Shown one piece after another: positions 33,850 through 45,269 of a stretch of DNA of 64,000 nucleotides. The stretch is from Stomorhina lunata (Eukaryota > Arthropoda > Insecta > Diptera > Rhiniidae). The DNA is taken from NCBI GenBank assembly GCA_933228675.1, contig OW121743.1, positions 86,289,413 through 86,353,412 on the forward strand, read 5' to 3'. The position numbers and the translations under genes are program-made. The first letter of the stretch is position 1. Every line of letters begins with the position of its first letter. Under the pieces are notes generated by a model that saw nothing but the letters and a program-made list of their open reading frames with translations, did not search any database and had not been told where the DNA came from.

Positions 33850-33987
33850 AACATATTTTTTTTAACATTCTTCTAAAAAAAAAATTTTATTGAAAATTTT
33901 TCTACAGAAAAATATTTTTTTAAGAAAATTTTTTCAACAAAAATTTTTACAGAAAAATAATTTTTATCGAAAAATCTTCAATAATAA
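33850..33987. repeat. SatA satellite fragment
   Basis: 'attttattgaaaatttttctacagaaaaatatttttt' units continuing to the insertion at 33991. Confidence 0.8.
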
Positions 33988-33990
33988 TAA

Positions 33991-35659
33991 CACTGCACAA
34001 CAGCGAAAAAAGTGCAAGGTCGTGACTATATAGGTCCGATTCTACTATAAAAATATAGTAAAACCCTATACTCAGTTTGGCCAAGTTAGTGACCGTTTTA
34101 TTTTTATGGGCCTCCAAAGTTTCCCAATATTATGATGATGCCTAAAAAAGGTGTCATCAGTTTTTACCAAATAGCTAATCAACACTTAAAAATATCGCTT
34201 AGCTATGTTCGGCAAAAATGTAGCGAAGAGTATGGCGAATACTTTTTTGCTAAAATTTTAATATAAAAATGTCTGCAATAAAGACATTTTTTAAAAAAGT
34301 TAAAGAAAATTTTTTTTGTTTTTAATTTTTTGATCATAACTTCTTGGAAATCCTGATTTTTCCTACACTATATTTGGGAAAATTGTAGCCACAGCAAGGC
34401 TAAATAACTTTTGTGAACACACCATTATAATCTGAACGTGCCTAGATACCAAAAATAGGTAATATAGACTCCCTTGTGAAAACAAAATTAAATTTTTTAC
34501 TCAAATTTAAGCACATAAAAAATGTTGAAAATTGCTTTTTGATAGAATCGTTTGACGGTTAAAATGTTCCAAGTGGTACAAGAGATGATTTTTTTAATCA
34601 CATGTTAACTCCAGTTGCTTTAAATGCAATTAATATATTGAAATTTAAATGAAATCCTATAAAAAAGTGTCAGATTCGGTGTACTATTGACTACTTTTGC
34701 CTCTAGATTCCTTATTTTTGGTCGAAATTTCATCACAGACATCTCTTTTGAAACTTTTTGACAGTATCTATTATTGCGTTTCTAAAAATGTTGCAACAAT
34801 TTGCCGCAAGGTGGTGGTATTGCCATGTTTCTTACAATTGTATCAAATACATTTTATTTGGATATTTTTCGATGTTGCTACATTCAGAAAAAAACTAGAC
34901 CAAATACTCCTGAACAAAGTTGCGGAACATAGTTAAACCATATTTTTTAGTTTTTGTTATTAAAAATACGATTTCAGTATGTAACCTCAAAATAGCGCCA
35001 TCTTTTTACAGAAAACAGAAACAAAAAAGTCGTAGAACAAAAATTGTTTTTATAACCTCAGAGATTTATTTTCCACAACAAAAAAGTTCTTTTTCGCAAA
35101 AATACGTTTTTAAGATATTGCTAATAATAAAATTTTAGTTAAAAATATATTTTTTTTGGCACAAGGAAGTCTTTATGACCTATTTTTGGTATCCAAATAC
35201 GTTCAAATTATATTGGTGTGTTCACAAAAGTTGTGAAGCTTTACTGTGGCTACAATTTTCCCAAATATAGTGTAGGAATAATCAGGATTTTAAAGAAGTT
35301 ATGATAAAAAAATCAAGAAAAAACAAATTTTTCTTTAACTGTTTTAAAAAAAAACTTTAAGATAAAATACATTTTTATCATAAAATTTTAGCAAGAAATA
35401 TTTGTCATACTCTTGGCTACATTTTTGCCGAACATAGTTAAGCGATATTTTTAAGAGATTATTGGTTATTTGGTAAAAACTGATGACACCTTTTTTAGGC
35501 ATCATGCTAATATTGGGAAACTTTGGAGGCCCATAAAAATAAAACGGCCACTAACTTTTACAAACTGAGTACAGGGTTTTACTACATTTTGATCGTAGAA
35601 TAGGACCCATATAGTCACGACCTTGCACTTTTCAAAAGATGTTCATTTGTTGTGTAGTG
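33991..35659. mobile_element. 1.67 kb DNA transposon with ~540-bp terminal inverted repeats
   Basis: Ends CACTGCACAACA and (inverted) CACTACACAACA, followed in both arms by 'aagtgcaaggtcgtgactat', 'gtaaaaccctatactcagttt' and 'atttttatgggcctccaaag'. Arms run to about 34530 and from about 35110. TAA lies outside each end (33988-33990, 35660-35662), a possible 3-bp duplication. The ~580-bp centre has no transposase-like frame (the 79-codon frame at 34697 is unrecognised), so it is non-autonomous. The CACT start and 3-bp duplication would fit a CACTA-like element, but this is weak. It sits inside SatA. Confidence 0.75.
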
Positions 35660-35662
35660 TAA

Positions 35663-35780
35663 TTTTTAATATAATAATCTTCGATAAAAAAAAAATTTTC
35701 TTTTAAAAAAATTTTATTAAAAAAATTTTTTAATTTTTTTTTTTTTTTGTAGAAAAATTTTTGATAAAAAATCGTTTACA
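35663..35780. repeat. SatA satellite remnant
   Basis: 'atcttcgataaaaaaaa' and following A/T-run sequence resume the host satellite after the transposon. Confidence 0.6.
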
Positions 35781-37106
35781 TTTTTATGGTTAAATCAATC
35801 ATATAAATCGAGGGAGAATTTTAAGAAATGCCTTATACCTATCATTATATAACTTTAAGTCTTTTGTTTAACCTGAAAATCCTATTCAGTTCTTAACATT
35901 AATGAAATTGCAAACACAAATTATCCTTTTTTCATTTGATTTTTGTAACCTTCAACCTGCTCCTTACCAGCAGACTTCAAAGCAATATTGTTTTGTGTCA
36001 CTATGGCACCATCTATGAACAAGAGAAAATATAAGTATTCTACTCGAATGTCAAAATATAATTATTAATTGTCTTATTACCAAAATTTACATTTAGATAC
36101 GAATATGCACTTGCATACATTTTACCTAACTAAGAAAATTATTCAAATTTGGTACATTTCTGGCAAATAAATTTATCACTGTAACTACAATAAGATGAAA
36201 TACTATACATATGTAACATATGTATGTATGTAAATCTTAAATATATTCATGAAACATGTCTCCTTTATATTCAAATTTTCGTAATGAGTGTTCATTAACT
36301 GCATGCATCATGTATCGTCAAAGTAAGAAATTCTTATTCCTTGGTTTTAGTTTGTAATTAAGGCAAATATAGAATCATATTTGTGTATTTCTGTCACATT
36401 TTGTGTTGAGGGAAATGTTACATTTAAAATATGAATCAACTTTTAAGACACTTTATAAGATGTCTCAGTTGACAAGTAAATGCTTGACGGTTCGTTTATC
36501 CTAAAGCTGAAATGTATGTTATTTTACTCTTACTATTTAATTTAAAGTCAAGTAGTCAAGTCAAGAATAAACAGTACAATTTTGGTAAAGTGAAAGGTTT
36601 TAACTAAAATTCTTATTTAAAATTGTATATGGTCGATTTAACTTCAGCTTCATGCTCTATTTGACATTGAAAAAGAGTTAACTACCAAAAAACAATAAAC
36701 CTTTAATAAAAGGATAAAAAGAATTAATTCTATTTTTTATCACCCACATTAAAAACTAATAACTGTTAATATTTACTATTTCATTATATTGTTATTGTGG
36801 CTATTTAAAATTCTCCAAAAAAAACTTTTTTTTTTATGACTAAAAGTAAAAATAATTGAAATAAACAAAAAATTTAAACTCAGTTTGAATTTTCACAGGG
36901 ATTAAATTAGCATTATAAATATTTTTAACATTGACACATATTATTCGATTTTTTTTTTATTTGAAAAATGATTTATTATTCTAACCTTGCAATTTCAATT
37001 TGAATCACTTAATTTAATTTATTTATATTTGTGGTTTAAAAGTGATTACTTATCTAATGAAAAAGTTGATGGAATGATTTTGGGCTACAAAAGTATTTTA
37101 TAACTG
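35781..37106. other. AT-rich sequence without recognised feature
   Basis: No feature recognised. Confidence 0.4.
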
Positions 37107-38718
37107 AGAAAAATTTTCGATAGAAATATTTTTTTTCGATAGAAATATTTTTCTATAGAAAAATTTTCGATAGAAATAAATTTCTATAGAAAAATTTTCG
37201 ATAGAAAAATTTTCGATAGAAAAATTTTCGATAGAAATATTTTTCTATAGAAAAATTTTCGATAGAAATATTTTTCTATAGAAAAATTTTCGATAGAAAT
37301 ATTTTTCTATAGAAAAATTTTCGATAGAAATATTTTTCTATAGAAAAATTTTCGATAGAAATATTTTTCTATAGAAAAATTTTCGATAGAAATATTTTTC
37401 TATAGAAAAATTTTCGATAGAAATATTTTTCTATAGAAAAATTTTCGATAGAAATATTTTTCTATAGAAAAATTTTCGATAGAAATATTTTTCTATAGAA
37501 AAATTTTCGATAGAAATATTTTTCTATAGAAAAATTTTCGATAGAAATATTTTTCTATAGAAAAATTTTCGATAGAAATATTTTTCTATAGAAAAATTTT
37601 CGATAGAAATAATTTTCTATAGAAAAATTTTCGATAGAAATATTTTTCTATAGAAAAATTTTCGATAGAAATATTTTTCTATAGAAAAATTTTCGATAGA
37701 AATATTTTTCTATAGAAAAATTTTCGATAGAAATATTTTTCTATAGAAAAATTTTCGATAGAAATATTTTTCTATAGAAAAATTTTCGATAGAAATATTT
37801 TTCTATAGAAAAATTTTCGATAGAAATATTTTTCTATAGAAAAATTTTCGATAGAAATATTTTTCTATAGAAAAATTTTCGATAGAAATATTTTTCTATA
37901 GAAAAATTTTCGATAGAAATATTTTTCTATAGAAAAATTTTCGATAGAAATATTTTTCTATAGAAAAATTTTCGATAGAAATATTTTTCTATAGAAAAAT
38001 TTTCGATAGAAATATTTTTCTATAGAAAAATTTTCGATAGAAAAATTTTTCTATAGAAAAATTTTCGATAGAAATATTTTTCTATAGAAAAATTTTCGAT
38101 AGAAATATTTTTCTATAGAAAAATTTTCGATAGAAATATTTTTCTATAGAAAAATTTTCGATAGAAATATTTTTCTATAGAAAAATTTTCGATAGAAATA
38201 TTTTTCTATAGAAAAATTTTCGATAGAAATATTTTTCTATAGAAAAATTTTCGATAGAAATATTTTTCTATAGAAAAATTTTCGATAGAAATATTTTTCT
38301 ATAGAAAAATTTTCGATAGAAATATTTTTCTATAGAAAAATTTTCGATAGAAATATTTTTCTATAGAAAAATTTTCGATAGAAATATTTTTCTATAGAAA
38401 AATTTTCGATAGAAATATTTTTCTATAGAAAAATTTTCGATAGAAAAATTTTTCTACAGAAAAATTTTCGATAGAAATATTTTTCTATAGAAAAATTTTC
38501 GATAGAAATATTTTTCTATAGAAAAATTTTCGATAGAAATATTTTTCTATAGAAAAATTTTCGATAGAAATATTTTTCTATAGAAAAATTTTCGATAGAA
38601 ATATTTTTCTATAGAAAAATTTTCGATAGAAATATTTTTCTATAGAAAAATTTTCGATAGAAATATTTTTCTAAAGAAAAATTTTCGATAGAAATATTTT
38701 TCTATAGAAAAATTTTCG
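37107..38718. repeat. Homogeneous 31-bp satellite (SatC), ~52 units
   Basis: The CG dinucleotide recurs at exact 31-bp steps (37229, 37260, 37291, 37322 and on). Each unit is 15+16 bp: AAAAATTTTCGATAG followed by AAATATTTTTCTATAG, i.e. two related half-units, the second holding the perfect palindrome TTTTTCTATAGAAAAA. Only a few variants occur (AATAATTTTC near 37611, AAAAATTTTTC near 38044 and 38447, CTACAG near 38455, CTAAAG near 38672). The first ~100 bp contain half-unit variants. The start and end are abrupt against ordinary sequence. Compared with SatA it is young or actively homogenised. Confidence 0.97.
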
Positions 38719-40398
38719 TAATATTAATGTGATTAAACGATATCTCATTAAGTTGTAAATGCCCTAACAGTAATTTTTTGTGACACTATGTTTGTACATG
38801 TTGCAACAGCAGGGTATTTTCTGTGTTGATAGGTTCAATTATATATTTTTATATTTTTTAATAGATGACTAAACACAAACAGTTGTCAGTCCTAAAATAT
38901 TTATAAAAAATTACAAAAAGTGTTGGTTTAATTTTTGCAATCGCACTTGACTTAATATTCATAAAAATATTATAATTTATAATTCAGACAAATTGAATAT
39001 TTATTGAAACAATAGATTTTTTTTGAAGGTAAAATTTTAATTTTTATTTTTTCCTGTAATTTAAAAAATAAAATTTAGCAAATAAAATTACAACAAAGTA
39101 AATTAAGAAAAGTTTCAAAGAACAATGTATTAACATATTATTTTTTTATTGATGTTAAATATCAATAAAAACTATTCGATTTTAAGGTACAGGAAAGAAT
39201 ATAATATATATATACAAACACAATTTAGGTGAGTGTTGAGCTACTGTGATACGTCGGGTGAGTTAACAAGAATTTACAATCTTAATAATGATATATGAAT
39301 TTGAATATTCTGTCATCCTCTAACCACATATAAACTTGAACTATGAAGGCAACATTAACGATGTCAGTTAGATTATCAGACTAGCATACTCACCCAATCT
39401 AATTTGATTACACTATGTAACATTTTTTTGACCAAATAAATCTAAAAACTCATCACCATTTAAAATTATCTGCTAAACTCTAATTTTCCAAAAGCAGTAC
39501 AGTTTTAACATATTGGTCCTGACTTTGTTAAAATTTCGTACAGTAGTATTATCTTTCAAAGTACTTATTTATATAAAATAAAACAAAAATATATATTTGA
39601 TTTCGATTTTTGTTTCCGAGTAACATTGGCTTGCAAAGTGTAAGCAGCAGACAATTAGCGCCCTAAAAGTTATGCAACACTTTTTTACGCTTTAAGTTTT
39701 CTTAATGATTTATATTTTGTGTAACCAATTTTTCAAACAAACTATATACATTTTTATGTTTCTTATGTTTTTTTTCTATTTCATTTTTTATTACAAGAAC
39801 TGTTTTTTACTTCTAATTACTATTTTAGTCTAGAATTAATGGCACTACAAGAAAGTGAAATGAATGAAAAGTCGTTTGTTTTAAGCAGCGACTTATGAAA
39901 ATGGCAATAAATTAAGAGTCCTTAAGTTTTTATGTTTGCTAAAAAATATTTTGGAGCATGTCAGATTCTGTTTTTTATAGCAACTCGTGTATGCAATAAT
40001 TTTTATGTCAGTTTTTCTTAGTATTTTTAGTAAATTCTTCTTTATGTTTTTAAGATTTAAGTCCTTTTGGGTTTTCTTGCTTTTCTATTTTAAGCCATTT
40101 TGTGGTAGAATATTACTCTTTCGTAGAAAAGAAAATAAAAAGGCCAACTTAAGGCTATTTGGTTGGGTGGATTTTTAAAATCAATGTCTTGTGTTAATTA
40201 CGAAAAAAAAAAGAATACCAAAAAGACAATTGCTAGATTGGTGTTATTGTGTCTGTAGCCTAAACAATATTCAAACTTTTAAGAAAATGTTTGTATTTGA
40301 TTTTAGTATTAGAAAAGTGATTGTTAAGTGGGTGGCAGCCACTTTTAAACACATAATATATGTATAGTTTAAGCTTATCAAACCACTATTTAATAGTT
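38719..40398. other. AT-rich sequence without recognised feature
   Basis: No repeat partner, RNA or exon recognised. The 39987-40178 frame is hydrophobic but unsupported. Confidence 0.4.
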
Positions 40399-40510
40399 GA
40401 GTTTTTTATTGGAGGATCCGTTTTTTTCTATGGCGACAACACAATATTAGGAGTACTAAAATATTGTGTTGTCGCCAAAGAAAAAAAACGGATCCTCCAA
40501 TAAAAAACTC
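40399..40510. repeat. Near-perfect 50-bp-arm hairpin
   Basis: Left arm 40399-40448 begins GAGTTTTTTATTGGAGGATC; the right arm 40459-40510 is its inverse with one length change in a T-run and one mismatch. The ~10-base centre is 'aggagtacta'. The whole is 112 bp and could be a foldback MITE, a hairpin-forming inverted duplication or a small-RNA precursor. Confidence 0.85.
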
Positions 40511-40619
40511 CAAACTAGCAAAAGCTGCTAGTGAGAGTGCCCGACGAAATAATTGTTTATGAAACAATTTTAATTTTTTTCTTTCATTTTTGTATCGACT
40601 TAACCACCTTAAAAGCAAA

Positions 40620-41010
40620 AGTTTTGTATGTAACCAATAAACATAAAACTATTATTATCTTCGGAGCTACGAGCATTTTTGTAATTAATGACTTTTGAGA
40701 GATGAGTTTGTTGACCGATTTCAGCAAAATTTCTGTTTATAATTTTATAAATAAATTTAAACGAAGCCTGAAGTATTAAAGTTACCAAAAATAATGGACT
40801 TATTTTTAGATATTTTCTTTACCAATAGTCCCTTTATAAAAAAAAATGTGTAAACAATTTCATAAAATAATAATAATTTCATAAAAAAAGCTACCATGGA
40901 CAATCGTCCAGTGGTCCAGACGGGCATTATTGTTAAATCGTGATTTTGAGTCAATTGCTATACTTAGAATTGGGTCAATATTTCCATACCATACATAGAT
41001 GAGTGACGAA
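40620..41010. repeat. DINE-like fragments, degraded
   Basis: 'aactattattatcttcggagctacgagcatttttgtaat' and 'gagtttgttgaccgatttcagcaaaattt' match modules at 17615-17740. No ends seen. Confidence 0.5.
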
Positions 41011-41012
41011 GG

Positions 41013-41465
41013 TGATGTAGGGGATCTTAGATAACACGAAATGATTCTGATTGGCCTGAATTGGGAAAGCTCAGACTCATCTTCATTTTTATTAATTTTA
41101 ACTGTGGATAGTGAATTTCTATCTGTATCGTTCAGGAAACTACGCAAAAACACGTTAATGTAGTGAGCTAACACGTGCGGCGAGTTTTCTTATAAGAACG
41201 ATAATAATATGGTTTAGGGCGTCGGGCTAGTAACGCACTCCTGGAAAAAAACAATTACGATAGGAAAGCTTAATTAAGAATAAAATTGGACCTCCAATGT
41301 AAGACGAGTGCGTCCGAAACTTTGATGGAAAGACCATGTAAAAGAAAATCTGTCAAAGCTTGCCCTACGAAATTGGAGAATAGCGCTCAAGAAAGAAGCT
41401 CATATAGTTCCAAAACATGCTCGCCCTTTGATCTAAATAGGTTGTAAATATAGTCCATTTACTTG
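41013..41465 (+). repeat. LINE-derived repeat fragment (family L1a), copy 2
   Basis: Ordered match to 649-1100, e.g. 'gatgtaggggat', 'aactgtgga', 'cgggctagtaac', 'gcgtccgaaactttgatgga', 'cgaaattggagaata'. No open frame; likely the 5' region of a non-LTR element. Confidence 0.55.
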
Positions 41466-41650
41466 AATGTAGCAGATTCCACCAGCAGCCGATAAATTTT
41501 TTTAATTTTCGTAATTACCACGTTCATTAATAGCACTCGTGCAAATGCGTATTAAAATCATTCAGTTGGAATTTGTTGGTTGGTGCCGCTTTGTTAAAGA
41601 AAAGACAAAAACAAATAGGTAGGAAACAAATCAAAATCCAATTTATAACA
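41466..41650 (-). repeat. Repeat R2, copy 3
   Basis: Inverse of 16550-16760, including 'ccaccagcagccgat', 'gttggttggtgccgctttgt' and 'aaagaaaagacaaaaac'. Confidence 0.65.
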
Positions 41651-41663
41651 ACATAATACATGG

Positions 41664-42084
41664 TTCGAGAGAACAAAGAAATATAATCTCAAGCATTGTT
41701 GCCACGACACTATAACTTTTGTAAACGTTGGGAATATTTTTGAAAACAGAAATAAATTCTAATATTAAACAATTTTAGATTTTATATTTTTTTTTAGATA
41801 TTTTCGATATAAAAAATTTTCTATAGAAAAGTTTTTGATAACAGAATTTTAATAGAAAAATTTCAGATAACAAAATATTCTATAAAAAAAATTTTGATAA
41901 AAAGATTTTCAATAGAAAAATTTTTGATAAACATTTTTTTATTACAATTTATTTATGTTTATAAAATATAAAAAAGAAAAGAAATAAAAATATTCCCAAT
42001 ATTTCCGAAAATATTCCCAACGTTTATAAAAATAACAGTGTCGTGGCAACAATGCTTGAGATTATATGTCTTTGTTCTATCGAA
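41664..42084. mobile_element. Foldback element with ~100-bp arms enclosing satellite
   Basis: Left arm from TTCGAGAGAACAAAG (41664) to about 41760; right arm the inverse, ending at 42084. Both contain 'ctcaagcattgttgccacga' and 'aacgttgggaatattt'. Between them lies SatA-like sequence ('tagaaaagtttttgata', 'aatagaaaaatttttgata', about 41800-41945). No coding frame. Confidence 0.75.
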
Positions 42085-42690
42085 TTATCAAAAAAAAAAA
42101 TTATCAAAAAACTATTTATTACAATAATAAATAATTGTAATAAATTGGGATTCTTAGTGCAATACACTACAGTAAAACTTTTTAATTAAATGTTTGATGT
42201 CCCAAATTTTGATAAACCTTTTTAATAAATATACGGCTGCACATGTGCCAAGTTTTAAAATAAACTTTTGTTTATTTAAATCTTTCTTTGAACCCCCTTT
42301 ATAGCACTTTTGTCTTAGTCGCCAACAAAGCAACAACAAAAGTGTGGGAAATAAAGAAATGATAAAACTGAAAAATGTTTGTGTGTTTCTGTTCGGATGA
42401 TAATCTGCGCTTTATGTTGATATTTGTTGGACACAATAATAATAATTCGTATTTATTCAGTCCCTCAAATTATACATTATGTGAGGTTTTCGCTCCGTCT
42501 AGAATTAGGGATAATCCTCCTGATGAGATGGTCTAACCAACCATCGAAACGCGTCGAGGAAAGGTTTCCCCACCAACATTTTTTGGTTTTATCAAAAAAC
42601 TATTTATTACAATAATAAATAATTGTAATAAATTGGGATTCCTGGGATTACACTACAGTAAAACTTTTTAATTATATATTTTGTTGTTAT
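42085..42690 (+). mobile_element. Penelope-like unit, partial direct dimer with intact hammerhead core
   Basis: 'aaactatttattacaataat...aattgggattc..acactacagtaaaactttttaat' occurs at 42107-42190 and again at 42598-42675, about 491 bp apart in the same orientation, flanking 'gataaaactgaaaaatgtttgtg', 'ttcgctccgtctagaattagg' and the ribozyme (42515-42560). The layout is a 1.2-mer of a ~490-bp unit. No protein domain is present. Related units: 15.66-16.39, 21.78-22.1, 33.5-33.8 and 56.2-58.0 kb. Confidence 0.7.
42515..42560 (+). ncRNA. Type I hammerhead ribozyme, intact core
   Basis: Helix I UCCUC (42515-42519) pairs with GAGGA (42556-42560). Core CUGAUGA is at 42520-42526. Helix II GAUGGU/ACCAUC is a perfect 6-bp stem with a CUAACCA loop. 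Core GAAA is at 42546-42549. Helix III is minimal (A-C / G-U around GC), and predicted cleavage follows C42555. All universally conserved core bases are present. Hammerheads of this short-helix-III type are known in Penelope-like elements, where activity is thought to need dimers; the flanking 491-bp direct repeat fits that. Confidence 0.85.
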
Positions 42691-42699
42691 AAATAGGCG

Positions 42700-43170
42700 T
42701 TTGGTTTGTTTCTTGCCTATTTTGTTTTTGTATTTAGCTTATTTAATTTATTAAAAAATTTAATTTATTAAAAAAAATTGAGTAGAAAACTTTTTTTCTT
42801 CTTAAAATGTTAGAACTTACATTAAAAAAATATATTTAGTTAAAAGTATAGAAAAAACATCACTCTGCCTACAATTTTTTGTTCTGTTCTCTTTGCGCCG
42901 ACCCGTGTATATGAATGACAAACTTATTGTGGCAAGGGGTTAAAAAAATACGTATATCGAAATGTGAAATATTTATTATAATTTATGATACAAGAAAATA
43001 TATGGATCTAAGTTTGTGCTTCGTTTTTAGATATTATTCTCTACTTTAAGAGATAATGGTACGTCTTACTTCAACTAAAAATGTCTTAGTACCTCTACTA
43101 AAGGCATTTTTTTTTATATGGACACAACAATTTTAAAATTATTTTATATAAATATGAAAAATTTGTTATT
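42700..43170. other. AT-rich sequence, mostly unassigned
   Basis: 'gtttggtttgtttcttgcctattttg' near 42700 resembles part of repeat R2. Otherwise nothing recognised. Confidence 0.35.
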
Positions 43171-43271
43171 ATTAGATAAAAGATTTGTCGAGCTTGAGGT
43201 CAGAAATATAGGTTAAAATAAAAAAAAATTAATTAAAAATTGTCCTCAAGCTTCACAAGTCTTTTATTTAA
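43171..43271. repeat. Hairpin with ~22-bp arms
   Basis: 'aaaagatttgtcgagcttga' with GG pairs with CCTCAAGCTTCACAAGTCTTTT, three mismatches; the loop is AT-rich. Confidence 0.65.
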
Positions 43272-43601
43272 TCCTATTTTATTTTCATCTTTAAAATTCA
43301 GCCCAAAAGTATTCTAATGTATATATACTTTAATTTTCTTTTTGTATAGAAAAGTACATGTGTACGTATACTTAATATGGAATTATTTATGTTGTGTTTA
43401 TTAAACATACGTCATGCTAGATTCTTCTATTTCTTTTTAAAAAGAAACAAAAGAGTTCAACATGACGTATGTGCAATAAACATCACAAAAAAAAATTCAA
43501 TATAAAGTATACGTTTAGATGTACTTTTCAATACTAGATGAAAAATACACTTTATGTTAGCATACTTTTGACTCGATTAAACAAAGATGAAAATAAAATA
43601 G
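43272..43601. mobile_element. Foldback element F1 with ~150-bp arms
   Basis: Left arm 43272-43423 ('ttattttcatcttt', 'aaaagtacatgtgtacgtatact', 'gtgtttattaaacatacgtcatg') and inverse right arm 43455-43601. Solo arm-like copies occur at 45275-45400 and 45585-45700 ('catgacgtatgtgtaataaacatcac'), so it is a dispersed family. No coding capacity. Confidence 0.75.
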
Positions 43602-43805
43602 AATTAATAAAATATTTAAGATAAATGTCTCCTTCACTTGCCTAAAACTCTCGACCCCTCAAAATATTGTGGACAGAAATTTTAAAATCTATAACCTTTT
43701 GTTAAAAACAATAAAAATAAATATCACCAGAAAAATATCTTTGGGGTAAAAAATTTACATTATGGTTTCTGAAATAAAATAACTTAAGTATTTGTATAAA
43801 TTTAT

Positions 43806-44225
43806 TTCTTCCTGTTTTTGGAATTAATTTGGAATAAATATGTGTTTATGATAAAGTTTATCAATCGATTTTGTTAAACGGACATTATATTATTATAATA
43901 ATAGTATTTGACATCTTTTATGTCCTTCATTTCCACAACTTACCATTATTTTGTATAATTTGACTTCTTTCAATAAAGATGTTTATGAAATGGTTTCTGT
44001 TTTTGTTATTTCATCTTTAAATAAAAGTTTAATTTGTTTTTTTCTTTTAAACTAATGTTTGTAATATAGTATAAATCTTCTTGGGCAATAATGGGGCTAA
44101 AATATGTCAAATATTATTGTTTTTTTTTAAGTAAGTAGACCTAACCTAAACAATAAAATCGATTGATAAATTTCAACATTATTACATTTATATGTTGATT
44201 ATTTCCAAAAACAGGAAGGAACAAA
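43806..44225. mobile_element. Foldback element F2 with ~65-bp outer arms
   Basis: 'ttcttcctgtttttggaatta...gataaagtttatcaatcgattttg' (43806-43876) pairs with its inverse at about 44157-44222. The inner part includes further imperfect pairing. A region at about 44820-44875 resembles part of it ('ataatatggctagaatagattaaatattgt'). Confidence 0.65.
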
Positions 44226-44229
44226 ATTA

Positions 44230-44930
44230 AACATTTTTTTTATTTAAAAACCACAACATAAATTTTTTGAATCTAAAGACATTGCTGCTGACATTTAGTA
44301 TTACTTAAAATAGAAGTCAAAACACAAGTAATTTCACTTAGTTATTGCTAAGTGATAGCAACTGAATTTATACATATTAAGTTGTTTTCTAAATAACTTT
44401 CAAAAATAAAAATTTCTACAACTAAAAAGTTTTTATATTAAAAGTGATAGTATTTAAGGAGAGATATATAGAATTAAATTTATATAATTCAAAACAAAAA
44501 ACGGAGATATTTAGATATCCATTAACAACGTTTTTAAATTCATTTCAATCTGATATTTAACTGATATTAATAATATACACATTTAAATGAAATACTCTTT
44601 ATTTTCTATAGAAAATTTGTTTGTTGCCATAAATATTATTTCTATGTTTCCGCAAAGTTATTGCCAACTGTTTCCTTCAATACAAAATAAAATAAACTTC
44701 CTTTTCTATACATTATAGACGAATTAAGTAAATATTTCACATTTAATATTTTTTTAGATTTAAATAAAAGTAGCATAAAATCTTTATTCATCCTAAAAAC
44801 TGAAATTTACAGGATAAGTGTAAATCTTATTGGTTAATAATATGGCTAGAATAGATTAAATATTGTAGGTTTTATGACAAATTTTTATTTTGTTTTAAAT
44901 TTTGAACTAAGACAAGAACTGGGGCCAAAT
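44230..44930. other. AT-rich sequence, mostly unassigned
   Basis: Only the short F2-like stretch near 44820-44875 is recognised. Confidence 0.35.
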
Positions 44931-45223
44931 TACGGCATTCGATATCGATCGAAATCTTAGATATTTTTAAATCATTTGTGTACCATACTTTAAGGATAAT
45001 CAAAATTATTTAAAAGATGCACAGTTTACTATATTTTTTTGTAGTTATTTGCCAAAAGATGACCAATGGTAAAAGAGTTTGAATGTTAATGTTTTTAAAA
45101 ACGAATCAAAATGGATACCAAATTTCAATAAACTTTTTGCATCGAAGTAACTAAAGTATACTTCACAATATTTGCTTAAAAATCTGAGTTTTCGATCGAT
45201 ATCGAATGCGGTAATTTGTCCCC
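44931..45223. mobile_element. MITE family G, copy c
   Basis: Starts GGGGCCAAATTACGGCATTC and ends ...ATCGAATGCGGTAATTTGTCCCC; both termini are nearly complete. Inverse orientation of the interior relative to copies a and b. 293 bp, non-coding. Confidence 0.8.
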
Positions 45224-45269
45224 TGAATATAGAGATTTTCTGTTATAGATTTTTATATTTATTTTTTTT

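Noticed and set aside
34697..34936. Transposase of the 34-kb long-TIR element
   Set aside because: The 79-codon frame shows no catalytic motif and is not linked to further open sequence.
35486..35500. Another hammerhead core (CTGATGA)
   Set aside because: No helix II or GAAA follows at the right distance; it is a chance match inside the arm of the 34-kb transposon. The CTGATGA at about 47034 fails likewise.
37107..38718. CRISPR array
   Set aside because: Units are contiguous with no spacers; this is a eukaryotic satellite.
39230..39400. TIR element with 'ggtgagt' and 'actcacc' ends
   Set aside because: Only 7-8 bases match and no target duplication or second copy was seen.
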